A stretch of 14,278 bases of DNA from CAYLNM01 sp964385045 (GCA_964385045.1 CAYLNM010000122.1:1-14278), one strand, 5' to 3'; positions 1-7,093 are shown, counted from the stretch's first letter. The notes: generated by a model not told the origin, from the sequence alone. Numbers and translations: made by a program.

Positions 1-56
1 CGGCGGGCGGCGGGCGACGGGCGACGGGCGGCGGGCGGCGGGCGACGGGCGGCGGG
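1..56. repeat. Heptamer tandem repeat (CGRCGGG x8)
   Basis: Eight uninterrupted 7-bp units, each CGGCGGG or CGACGGG, open the window, and a degenerate continuation follows to about 68. No credible gene covers it. A repeat exactly at the edge suggests the assembly broke here, so the true copy number may be higher than shown. Confidence 0.85.
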
Positions 57-518
57 CGCGACGGGACGCTGGAGTCCGCGTACGGAGCGTGCGGCGGAGG
101 CCGCGGACGATTTCGGGAGTCGAGCCGGGGGGGGGTGGCCCGGACGCGGCGGACCGTGGATGGACGCCCCCGACCGCGACCGCCCGACGGACTCCATGCC
201 GCATGATCGGTGATCCGGCCCGATCCGTGTGGGATCGTTCGCCGCCTGGCCCGCCGGGGTCCGCCCGCGACCCCGCCTGCTCCGGCGAGCGAGCCCGCAC
301 GGGCGACGGCGACGGGCCCCGGGGTCCGAGAACGACGCGCCCGCGGGGCGCGGGTCCGGCCGCCCCGCCGCGGCCCGCCGCGGCCCCCGATCGGACGCAC
401 CCGCCCGCGGGGTCCCTGCGTACCCCTGCCCGGCCGCGCGTGCCGCCGGTGGAGGGTCGGGTCTCCCATCGCCGCCGGAGTGCTACGATCGGCGCCCTCG
501 CGGGTCCGCCCGCATTCG
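57..518. other. Gene-free GC-rich intergenic stretch
   Basis: No convincing coding sequence is present. The open frames crossing it are Arg/Pro/Gly-rich, have no family resemblance and lack a ribosome binding site. The stretch holds short GC-rich simple repeats (for example around 297-320) but no tRNA-like or strong hairpin structure that I could recognise. It lies upstream of the promoter candidate at 519. Confidence 0.5.
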
Positions 519-546
519 TTGACACCGGTCCGGCCCCGTTGATACG
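519..546 (+). promoter_or_regulatory. Candidate sigma-70-type promoter for the 687-5055 operon
   Basis: A perfect -35 TTGACA (519-524), a 16-base spacer and GATACG (541-546, 3 of 6 to TATAAT). The 9-mer CGTTGACAC around the -35 is repeated exactly at the promoter candidate of the 97-aa lipoprotein (9511-9519), which strengthens both. Transcription would start near 553 and give a leader of about 134 bases. The -10 box is weak, so the exact start is uncertain. Confidence 0.5.
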
Positions 547-673
547 GTCGCGCCTCGACCCCGTTCGCCCCTCCCGGCGGTCTCCCGCCGGCGCCGCGGG
601 TTCGGTCGCGGACGCGACCGCCCCGGCACCGGGCATCCCCTCCTCCGGCCCCGCCGGAGCCGAGCCCGCCCAC

Positions 674-679
674 GGAGAG
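674..679 (+). promoter_or_regulatory. Ribosome binding site GGAGAG before the ATG at 687
   Basis: GGAGAG sits 7 bases before the ATG at 687. This supports that start over the later ATG at 768, even though 768 would give a shorter and more conventional signal peptide. Confidence 0.6.
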
Positions 680-686
680 TGGATCC

Positions 687-1781
687 ATGCCCCACCGCGG
701 CGTCCGCCCCGCGTCCGGTCCTTCGACCCCCGCCCGTCGCCGCCTCGTCGCCGCCCGCCCTGGCGCGATGGCGGCGGCCCTGCTCGCCGGCGTCCTCGTC
801 GCGGGCGAGGCCACGGCCCAGTCCGTCCCGACGTCGCTCCGCGGCCTGATCAGCACCTCGTCGGTCTCGGCCGACGACGCAGCCCGGATCGAGCGGTTCG
901 TCGGCTTCCACGCCGACCGGCTCGCCGCCGGCGGTCCCGATGCCGCGGAGTCCGCGGCTCGCCTGCTCGAGCCGATCAGCACGGTCTCGGCCAGTCGCAG
1001 CTTCCGCGGGGCGTTCGCCTCCGCCGCGGTGCCGCGGATGCGCGGCATCGCCGCCGATCCGCCGTCGCCCTTCGCCGCCGCGAACGCGATCATCGTCCTG
1101 ACCAAGATCGGGACCCCCGCCGCCCTCGAGACGCTGCTGGGTCAGGCCGATCCGGACCGTCAGGACCAATGGTCGCTCCGCCTGACCGCGGCTCGCGGCG
1201 TCGATCAGCTGCTCGAGGACGACTACAACGACGGCATCGACGAGCGGACCCGCCTCCGCACGAGTCGCGAGCTCGCGTCGCTCGCCGAGCGCGAGGAGGA
1301 TCCCCGCGTTCTCCGCTACGTACTGCTGGCGATGATCGAGTGCGACGCGGAGCGGCTCGACGACGGCACCCGCACCGAGCTCCACCAGCGATTCGCCTCC
1401 TCCCTCGCGACGGTGGCCCGCCGGGCCGCGAGCGACGCCTCGCTCGCCTCGGCGACAGGGCTCGCGGTGGCCGAGGCCCGCAACGCGTTCCTCGAGCTCG
1501 CGAGCCGCCGGCAGCTGCAGGTCGCCTTCAGCCGCGCCCTCGCCCCCGCCCTCGTCGAGCTCGTGGCCGCCTACGAGTCGCACTGGCCGAGCGACGGCGG
1601 CGAGATGGCCGCGCGGCACGCGGCCGAGATCGACCTGATCGAGACCGCCCTCGGGTTCGTGGTCTCGGCCGCCAACCCGTCGGCGCGGATCCCCGAGCGG
1701 ACCGCCGCCGGGGCGTGGGAGGCCCGGGACCGCGGCGGGTTCACCTCCGCCGTCGGCGCCTGGCGGGCCACCCTCCGCTGA
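687..1781 (+). CDS. Secreted alpha-helical-repeat protein of unknown function
   Basis: This is a 364-aa protein I do not recognise. The ATG at 687 has a GGAGAG ribosome binding site. The N-terminus is long and Arg-rich (residues 1-27, with an RRR-LVA stretch that is at most weakly Tat-like), followed by a hydrophobic core at 28-40 and an AxA cleavage site at ATA|Q (42-45), so export from the cytoplasm is likely. The mature part is almost all Ala/Leu/Glu/Arg helix with a repetitive feel: helices around residues 110-125, then a segment of the type ANAIIVLTKIGTPAALETLL, which resembles one HEAT/armadillo repeat. No catalytic motif is visible. It ends 8 bases before the peptide-binding protein gene and is probably co-transcribed with it, so a role in the envelope alongside that transporter is possible (inference). 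The gene call is firm; function is unknown. An alternative start at 768 would remove 27 residues. Confidence 0.82.
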   Translation: MPHRGVRPASGPSTPARRRLVAARPGAMAAALLAGVLVAGEATAQSVPTSLRGLISTSSVSADDAARIERFVGFHADRLAAGGPDAAESAARLLEPISTVSASRSFRGAFASAAVPRMRGIAADPPSPFAAANAIIVLTKIGTPAALETLLGQADPDRQDQWSLRLTAARGVDQLLEDDYNDGIDERTRLRTSRELASLAEREEDPRVLRYVLLAMIECDAERLDDGTRTELHQRFASSLATVARRAASDASLASATGLAVAEARNAFLELASRRQLQVAFSRALAPALVELVAAYESHWPSDGGEMAARHAAEIDLIETALGFVVSAANPSARIPERTAAGAWEARDRGGFTSAVGAWRATLR

Positions 1782-1789
1782 CCGCTCCG

Positions 1790-3946
1790 ATGCCCGCGGA
1801 CGCCGGAGGCCCCGTGACCCGCCGCCGGCCGTCCACGGCCGCCACGATCGCCGGCGCCACCCTCGCTGCCGCGGCCGGGCTCGCGACGCTCGTCGGGCTG
1901 CTGCGCCTGGCCACCGCCGGCGCCCGGCCCGACGCCGACCTCGTCGTCGTCAACACCAACGAGACCTACACGCTCGACCCGCAGCGGATGAGCTTCCTGC
2001 AGGACCTGCGGCTCGCGGGCGTCCTGTACGAGGGGCTCGCGCGGCTCGACCCGGACACCGGCGAGCCCGTCGCGGCCCTCGCCGAGTCGTGGTCGGTGAG
2101 CGGCGACGGGCGGACGTGGACCTTCTGGCTGCGGTCGGACGCCCGGTGGTCCAGCGGCGCCCCGGTCACCGCCCACGACCTCGTCTTCGCCTGGAAGCGG
2201 GCCCTGCTGCCGGACACCGCGGCTCGCACCGGCGGCCTCTTCATGGTGATCCGCGGGGCGCGCGAGTTCTTCGACTGGCGGGCCGCCCGGCTGGCCGAGC
2301 ACGCCGAGGCCGGGCTCGCCGGGGCGGAGGCCCGGACGGCCGCCGCCGCGCTCTGGGCCGAGACGGAGCGGCGGTTCGCCGAGACCGTCGGCCTCGCCGC
2401 CCTCGACGACCGCACGCTGCTCGTCGAGCTCGAGCGGCCCGTGCCGTACCTCGCCGACCTGCTCACCTACGGCGTCTTCAGCCCGGTGTGGCGGCCCGCG
2501 GTCGAGGGCTGGCCGGCCGGGACCGAGGACGCCTGGCCCCACGGGACGCCCCCGCCGATGGGCGAGCGCCGCTGGGTGCGGCTCGACCCGGCGACCGGCC
2601 GCTACCGCCAGGACCACGGCTGGGCCCGGCCCGGGCGGCACGTCGGCAACGGGCCGTACGTCCTCGCGCGGTGGCGGTACAAGCGGGACCTGCGGCTCGA
2701 GCGCAGCCCCACGTGGTCGCGGGCGGGCCGCACGCCGGCGTCGGACTCGATCCTCTTCCTGACGATCGAGGACCCCAACACCGCGATGCTCGCCCTGGAG
2801 ACGGGGCAGGTCGACTGGATCATCGACGTGGGCTCGGACGCCGCGAGCGACCTGCTCGCCGAGCGACGGCGGTGGCTCGAGCGTCACGCCGGCGAGGCCG
2901 AGCGGCTCGCGGCGGCGGGGCTCGAGGGCGACGCCCTGCTCGCGGCGCTGCCGGCCCCCGAGCGCGGGGCGGACGAGCGCCGCAACGTGCACGCGACGCC
3001 GGCGTTCGGGACCGACTTCTTCTCGTTCAACTGCCGGCCGACGCTCGCGGGCGGGGCCGCGAACCCCTTCCACGACGCGGCGGTGCGCCGGGCCTTCGTC
3101 CTCGCCACCGACCGGCGGACGATCGTCGAGCGGGTGACCCGGCTCGGCGAGCCGGTGATGACCGCGTTCGTGCCGACGGGATCGATCCCCGGCTACGAGA
3201 CGCCGGCCGGGCTCGGGCACGACCCCGAGCGCGGGCGGGTCGAGCTCGCCGCGGCGGGCTGGGCGGACCGCGACGGCGACGGCCGCGTCGAGGACGCGGC
3301 GGGCGCACCGTTCCCGGCGGTCGAGATCCTCTACACCACCACCACGCCGCGGTACCGCTGGATCGCGATCGCCCTGCGCGACCAGTGGCAGCGGGAGCTC
3401 GGCGTGACGGTCGAGCTGCGCGGCGTCGACACGAAGTTCTACCGCGAGGACCTGCGCACCGGCTCGTTCATGGTCGCCCGCGGCCGCTGGTACGGCGACT
3501 ACGGCGACCCCACGACGTTCCTCGATCTCTTCCGCACCGGCGACCCGAGCAACGACCGCGGATTCAGCGACCCCGCGATCGACGCGGCGCTCGACGCGGC
3601 GGCCGCCGAGCGCGACCCGGCGCGGCGGATGGCGATGCTGGCGGACGTGGAGCGCGTGCTCTTCACCGAGCACGTCCCGATGCTCACGCTGTGCCAGCTC
3701 GTCCGGGTGTCGATGCACGATCCGGTCCGCCTGCGGGGCGTGGGGCGGCATCCGCGGCTGGCGCAGGACCTCGCCCGGGTGCGGCGGGTGGAGCCGGCGG
3801 CGGGCGCGGAGGTGGAGGCGGCGCCGGCCGCCGCGGTGGAGGACGTGGGAGCGACCGCGGCGGCGGCCCGCGCGGACGGGCGCGACGAGCGTCAGGCGCG
3901 CGGAGCGCACCGGGATCTCGCGGCGCGCGGGGAGGCCGCGCCGTGA
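1790..3946 (+). CDS. OppA/DppA-type peptide-binding protein of an ABC transporter (SBP family 5)
   Basis: A 718-aa extracytoplasmic solute-binding protein that should capture oligopeptides for the permease encoded next. Family 5 hallmarks appear in order: a membrane segment at about 17-38 with no lipobox cysteine, then TLDPQRMSFLQDLRLAGVLYEGL; the GRTWTFWLRSDARWSSGAPVTA block near 105-130; NGPYVLARW; the TDFFSFNC/AFVLATDRRTIVERV region; and GDYGDPTTFLDLF near 568-580, which matches the ADYNEPTSFLN block of OppA. It is longer than the usual 500-550 aa because of Ala/Glu-rich helical inserts and an Ala/Arg/Glu-rich tail from about 667. The lack of a lipobox implies a membrane anchor or a cleaved signal. 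The start is ambiguous: ATG 1790 has no ribosome binding site, whereas GTG 1814 follows GGAGG (1805-1809) and begins GTGACC like two other GTG starts here. It overlaps the permease gene by 4 bases. Confidence 0.9.
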   Translation: MPADAGGPVTRRRPSTAATIAGATLAAAAGLATLVGLLRLATAGARPDADLVVVNTNETYTLDPQRMSFLQDLRLAGVLYEGLARLDPDTGEPVAALAESWSVSGDGRTWTFWLRSDARWSSGAPVTAHDLVFAWKRALLPDTAARTGGLFMVIRGAREFFDWRAARLAEHAEAGLAGAEARTAAAALWAETERRFAETVGLAALDDRTLLVELERPVPYLADLLTYGVFSPVWRPAVEGWPAGTEDAWPHGTPPPMGERRWVRLDPATGRYRQDHGWARPGRHVGNGPYVLARWRYKRDLRLERSPTWSRAGRTPASDSILFLTIEDPNTAMLALETGQVDWIIDVGSDAASDLLAERRRWLERHAGEAERLAAAGLEGDALLAALPAPERGADERRNVHATPAFGTDFFSFNCRPTLAGGAANPFHDAAVRRAFVLATDRRTIVERVTRLGEPVMTAFVPTGSIPGYETPAGLGHDPERGRVELAAAGWADRDGDGRVEDAAGAPFPAVEILYTTTTPRYRWIAIALRDQWQRELGVTVELRGVDTKFYREDLRTGSFMVARGRWYGDYGDPTTFLDLFRTGDPSNDRGFSDPAIDAALDAAAAERDPARRMAMLADVERVLFTEHVPMLTLCQLVRVSMHDPVRLRGVGRHPRLAQDLARVRRVEPAAGAEVEAAPAAAVEDVGATAAAARADGRDERQARGAHRDLAARGEAAP

Positions 3947-5055
3947 CGGGGCCGGCCTCGCGCTCCGGCCACGAGTCCGGCGTCGGCCCCGGCGCCCGCC
4001 CGGACCCCGGCGGGCGCCCCGGGCCCGGCCCCGGCCCCGGCCCCGGGAGCGGCACGGCCACCGGTACCGGAGCCCGCCCCCGCCCGCGCCGCGGCCGCCG
4101 CCGCTCGGCCGCCGGCCTGATCGCGGCCCGGCTCGTGCAGCTGCCGTTGGTGCTGCTCGCGGTCTACGCGATCACCTTCGCCCTCGCGTGGCTGATCCCC
4201 GGCAATCCGATGGAGGGGCCGGAGGGGCGGCGGCCGCCCAAGGCGGTGGCCGAGGCGATGCGGGCCCAGTACGACCTCGACGACCCGCTGAAGTTCGGCG
4301 TGCAGTACCTCGCGCGGGCGAGCGGGGCGGCGTGGCTGGTCGGAGCCCACGACCGCCCGTTCGACCTCGGGCCGAGCCTCGCCCACGAGAACTGGACGGT
4401 GAACGAGATCGTCGCCTCCGGGCTCCCCGTCTCGGCCACGGTGGGGGCGGCCGCGGTCGGACTCGCGCTCCTGATCGGCCTCGTCCTCGGGGTCGCCGCC
4501 GCCCTGCGGCCGGGCACCTGGATCGACGGGCTCTCGCTCGGCGTCGCGCTGCTCGGCGTGAGCGTGCCGACGTTCGTCACCGGCGCGCTGCTGCTCGGGA
4601 CGTTCGGGGCGTGGCTCCGCCTGGTGCCGATCGGCGGCTGGGGCACGCCCGCCCACCTGCTGCTGCCGGTGCTGACGCTCTCGCTGCCCTTCGCCGCCTA
4701 CCTCGTGCGGCTGGTGCGGGCGAGCATGCTGGAGGAGCTCGCGAGCGACCACGTCCGGGCGGCGCGGGCCCGCGGACTCGGCGAGGCCCGGGTCGTCCTC
4801 GTGCACGCCCTGCGCGGCGCCCTGCCGCCGGTCGTGGCCTACCTCGGCCCCGCCCTCGCGATCGCGATGACCGGCTCGTTCGTGGTCGAGCGGGTCTTCG
4901 CGGTGCCGGGGATCGGCACCCACTTCGTCGACGCGGTGCTGGCCAAGGACCTGACGCTCGTGATGGGCGTGGTGCTCGTCTACGCGGCGATGCTGGTGGT
5001 CTTCAACCTCGCGGTGGACCTGCTGCTGCGGGTGGTGGACCCGCGGACGGCGTGA
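3943..5055 (+). CDS. OppB/DppB-type ABC transporter permease
   Basis: A 370-aa inner-membrane permease for peptide uptake. The GTG start overlaps the previous stop (GTGA), with GGAGG 7 bases upstream (3931-3935), so translation is coupled to the binding protein. Residues 1-58 are an unusual Gly/Pro/Arg-rich extension, including a GP dipeptide run encoded by a 6-bp repeat. The conserved part then follows: TM1 at about 66-85, ending in the typical IPGNP; a periplasmic domain; five more helices near 164-188, 193-224, 239-263, 293-319 and 338-362; and the cytoplasmic EAA loop at 264-290 (AARARGLGEARVVLVHALRGALPP), which docks on the ATPase. Typical OppB is about 300-340 aa, and the excess is the N-terminal extension. 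No OppC, OppD or OppF follows: the next gene converges on the opposite strand. OppB versus DppB or NikB cannot be decided from sequence alone. Confidence 0.92.
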   Translation: MTGPASRSGHESGVGPGARPDPGGRPGPGPGPGPGSGTATGTGARPRPRRGRRRSAAGLIAARLVQLPLVLLAVYAITFALAWLIPGNPMEGPEGRRPPKAVAEAMRAQYDLDDPLKFGVQYLARASGAAWLVGAHDRPFDLGPSLAHENWTVNEIVASGLPVSATVGAAAVGLALLIGLVLGVAAALRPGTWIDGLSLGVALLGVSVPTFVTGALLLGTFGAWLRLVPIGGWGTPAHLLLPVLTLSLPFAAYLVRLVRASMLEELASDHVRAARARGLGEARVVLVHALRGALPPVVAYLGPALAIAMTGSFVVERVFAVPGIGTHFVDAVLAKDLTLVMGVVLVYAAMLVVFNLAVDLLLRVVDPRTA

Positions 5056-5107
5056 GCGCGGCGGCGACCGGCGTGCCCCGCGGTGCCGGGCTCCCGCGCG
5101 AGCGACC

Positions 5108-6151
5108 TCACGTGATCGGCGTGCCCTCCCGGCGGGTCCGCGCGGCGAAGAGCTCGGCCAGCCGGCTCGTGACCGGGCCGGCCACCGGACCCGAGCCCTC
5201 GCCGGCGGCCACGTCGGGCGCCGCGTCGGGCGTTGCGTCGGGCGTTGCGTCGAGCGCCGCGTCGGACGCCGCGCCGGTGGCCGCGCCGAGCGCCGCGCCG
5301 GGCGCCGCGTGTCCGACCGGATCGTCCGCCGCCGGTCCGATCCGGCGTCCGTCGACCTCCACCACCGGGACCAGCTCGCCCATCGTCCCGGTGCAGAACA
5401 TCTCGTCCGCCCGCCAGACGCGGGCCGGGCCGACGTCCTCCTCGCGGCAGGGGATGCCGTGCTCGCGGCAGAGCTCCAGCACCACCATCCGCGTGATGCC
5501 CTCGGGGCACGCGACCGTCCGCGGCGTGCAGACCACGCCGTCCTCGACGAGGAACAGGTGGGTCGCATTGGTCTCGGCGAGGAATCCGCGCTGGTCGAGC
5601 ATCATCGCGTCGTCCGCGCCGGCGGCGTTGGCCTCGATCTTGGCGAGGATCGAGGTGAGCTGATTGCAGGAGTGGATCGTCTGGTCGAGGACGTCGGCCG
5701 ACGGCCGGCGGATGCCCGAGGTGACCAGGCGGATGCCGGAGCGGTCGTACACCGGCGGCTTGAACTCGGCGAGGACGAAGAGCGAGCAGCCGGCGGTGTT
5801 GACGCGCGGATCGAGCCCGCTGGTGTACTTCACGCCGCGGGAGAGCGTGAGGCGGACGTGCACGCCGTCCCGCATGCCGTTGGCCGCCAGGGTGCGCCGC
5901 AGCGCGTCGGTGATCTCCTCGTCGGACGGCACGCCCTCGTACCGAAGTGCCCGCGCGCCGCGGCGCAGGCGCGCCAGGTGCGCCTCCAGCATGAAGATTC
6001 GCCCGTCGTAGAGGCGCAGTCCCTCCCAGACCGCGTCGCCGTTCTGCACCGACGAGTCGAAGGGGCTCACCCCCGCCTCGTCCCGGTGCACCAGACGGCC
6101 GTCGATCCACACCTGGAGGTCGCGATTCCGCTCGTCGTAGCCCTGCAGCAT
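5108..6151 (-). CDS. Class IV aminotransferase-fold (branched-chain aminotransferase-like) protein lacking the catalytic lysine
   Basis: A 347-aa protein of the IlvE/D-amino-acid transaminase fold. Conserved blocks are present: VWIDGRLVHRDEAGVSPFD; NGDAVWEGLRLYDG (37-50); HLARL, holding the phosphate-binding Arg; E193 in a GFLAETNATHLF block; PEGITR; and FCTGTMGELVPVVEVDGRRIG. In B. subtilis-type IlvE the Schiff-base lysine lies in IKSLNYLNNIL. Here the aligned block is IHSCNQLTSILAKIEA, so residue 160 is His (codon CAC) and the usual Tyr is Gln. Phosphate-binding motifs survive, so PLP or PMP might still bind, but normal internal-aldimine chemistry should not work. The conserved ending (GPVTSRLAELF) is split from the fold by an Ala/Asp/Gly insert at about 266-322 encoded by 12-bp repeats. 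ATG 6151 is preferred to a TTG 30 bases upstream, because a -10-like box lies between them. It is the second gene of a likely unit with the sulfotransferase-like gene. Not safely ilvE. Confidence 0.88.
   Translation of the reverse strand: MLQGYDERNRDLQVWIDGRLVHRDEAGVSPFDSSVQNGDAVWEGLRLYDGRIFMLEAHLARLRRGARALRYEGVPSDEEITDALRRTLAANGMRDGVHVRLTLSRGVKYTSGLDPRVNTAGCSLFVLAEFKPPVYDRSGIRLVTSGIRRPSADVLDQTIHSCNQLTSILAKIEANAAGADDAMMLDQRGFLAETNATHLFLVEDGVVCTPRTVACPEGITRMVVLELCREHGIPCREEDVGPARVWRADEMFCTGTMGELVPVVEVDGRRIGPAADDPVGHAAPGAALGAATGAASDAALDATPDATPDAAPDVAAGEGSGPVAGPVTSRLAELFAARTRREGTPIT
5212..5307. repeat. 12-bp tandem repeat (8 copies) inside the aminotransferase-like gene
   Basis: Eight consecutive 12-bp units run without gaps. 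The first is CGTCGGGCGCCG, the next two are identical CGTCGGGCGTTG, and the rest differ at 1-4 positions. Because 12 is a multiple of 3 the frame is kept. On the minus strand it reads as four-residue units such as GAAT, GAAS, DAAL, DATP and DAAP (about residues 282-313). It falls between two conserved blocks of the protein. Confidence 0.93.
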
Positions 6152-6158
6152 GGCGGCG

Positions 6159-6164
6159 AGGATA
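6159..6164 (-). promoter_or_regulatory. -10-like box TATCCT 7 bases before the aminotransferase-like ATG
   Basis: On the minus strand TATCCTCGC is followed by the ATG at 6151, with 7 bases between TATCCT and the ATG. That spacing puts the transcription start at or next to the start codon. The same 9-mer precedes the upstream sulfotransferase-like gene. No -35 match stands at 16-18 bases, and no ribosome binding site is present. The second gene may thus have its own leaderless transcript as well as read-through from the first. Confidence 0.45.
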
Positions 6165-6247
6165 GGGCCGCGCGGATGCAACGCCGCCGCGCGGTGGCCG
6201 CGGCGCCGTCGCCCCGTCGCCGCCGGGCCGCGGTCTCGGCCGACGAC

Positions 6248-7078
6248 TCAGCCGCCCGGTGGCCGATCCGCCGGCGCGACCGCGAGCCCCCGCAGCCGCT
6301 CGTGCGGACCGCGGCAGGCCTCGACCACCCGCCGGAGCTCGGGCGGGAGCAACGCCGGGTCCACCGGCTCCCCGGGCGGCCCGAAGCCCGTGGACGCCTC
6401 GACCGAGGCGTACCAGTGGGGTGCCCAGGCCCCGTCGGTCGCCCGCGGCCCCGGCGACCACGAGAGCATCCGCTCGGTCCACGGCACGCCGACTCGCCGG
6501 CAGAACGCCGCGAGCACGCCGGCGGGATCGCGGAGGACCGCGTCGGAGTCGAGCACCGGCGGGGGGCCGCCGCCCGCGGCCGCGATCCGCTCCGCCAGCT
6601 CGAGCTGCTGCGGCAGGCCGGTCTCCTCGAGCCGCGGGGGGCGGCCGAGGGCCCGGGCGAGGCTGCGGACCATCGCCGCCGGGTCCCGCACGAGGAACGC
6701 GTGGACCAGCGACGCGTCGTCGAGCCAGTCGCGCCCGACGCCCGGCAGCAGGTGGTGGGCCATGTGCTTCTGGTAGTGGATCGGGCGATCGCCCGGCACC
6801 GGACCCAGCAGCTCGGCGACGACCCGGCGCCAGTCGGACTCGTGGGCGGCGAGGATCGCCGCGCGGCCCGGATGGTCGAGACCGGTCTCGGCGAGATAGT
6901 GGGCGTACAGCGGCTCGTCCACCACCGCCGCGTCCCCGCGAGCCTCCCACGACCGCATCATCGCGGTCGAGATCGTGCGCGGTCCCGACCACATGGCGAT
7001 GCGGATCGGGGTGCGGCGGGACGCCGGGCCCGCCGCGTCGCCCGGGCTCGCCATCGCTTGGTCCGAGGATCCGTCCAT
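6248..7078 (-). CDS. Sulfotransferase-like P-loop protein
   Basis: A 276-aa protein with the sulfotransferase fold signature. A strand plus P-loop, IAMWSGPRTISTAMMRSW (27-44), stands where PAPS-dependent enzymes bind the 5'-phosphosulfate. A second motif, FLVRDPAAMVRS (128-139), matches the 3'-phosphate-binding RxxxxxxxS element. DEPLYAHYL (54-62), QKHMAHHLL (103-111) and WAPHWYASVEASTGF (218-232) look like family-specific blocks. From memory, very similar blocks occur in the N-terminal domain of plant branched-chain aminotransferase-like proteins, whose C-terminal domain corresponds to the next gene here. Whether it transfers sulfate is unknown; substrate and reaction cannot be inferred. The ATG at 7078 is chosen because the upstream part of the frame is Arg-rich and unlike a protein; ATG 7054 is an alternative. 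It lies 96 bases ahead of the aminotransferase-like gene on the same strand. No ribosome binding site is seen. Confidence 0.88.
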   Translation of the reverse strand: MDGSSDQAMASPGDAAGPASRRTPIRIAMWSGPRTISTAMMRSWEARGDAAVVDEPLYAHYLAETGLDHPGRAAILAAHESDWRRVVAELLGPVPGDRPIHYQKHMAHHLLPGVGRDWLDDASLVHAFLVRDPAAMVRSLARALGRPPRLEETGLPQQLELAERIAAAGGGPPPVLDSDAVLRDPAGVLAAFCRRVGVPWTERMLSWSPGPRATDGAWAPHWYASVEASTGFGPPGEPVDPALLPPELRRVVEACRGPHERLRGLAVAPADRPPGG

Positions 7079-7087
7079 GCGGCCGCG

Positions 7088-7093
7088 AGGATA
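7088..7093 (-). promoter_or_regulatory. -10-like box TATCCT 9 bases before the sulfotransferase-like ATG
   Basis: On the minus strand TATCCTCGC precedes the ATG at 7078, with 9 bases between TATCCT and the ATG, so the transcript would be leaderless or almost so. This fits the absence of a Shine-Dalgarno sequence. There is no good -35 box. The box is shared with the downstream gene. Confidence 0.45.

Noticed and set aside
89..686. N-terminal 199 codons of a long open frame continuous with the peptide-binding protein
   Set aside because: The translation is Arg/Pro/Gly-rich without family resemblance, and the same DNA then encodes the secreted protein at 687-1781 in another frame. The open frame is a consequence of extreme GC.
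483..1619. Minus-strand open frame opposite the secreted helical-repeat protein
   Set aside because: The + strand frame has a signal peptide, a ribosome binding site and amphipathic helices. The minus frame is low-complexity Arg/Gly sequence mirroring it.
5056..5107. Possible bidirectional terminator between the convergent permease and aminotransferase-like genes
   Set aside because: The 52-bp gap is GC-rich, but I found no good stem followed by a T tract on either strand.
4980..6992. 670-codon minus-strand frame covering the aminotransferase-like and sulfotransferase-like genes
   Set aside because: It is a frame-shifted shadow of both genes. The real frames carry conserved motifs.
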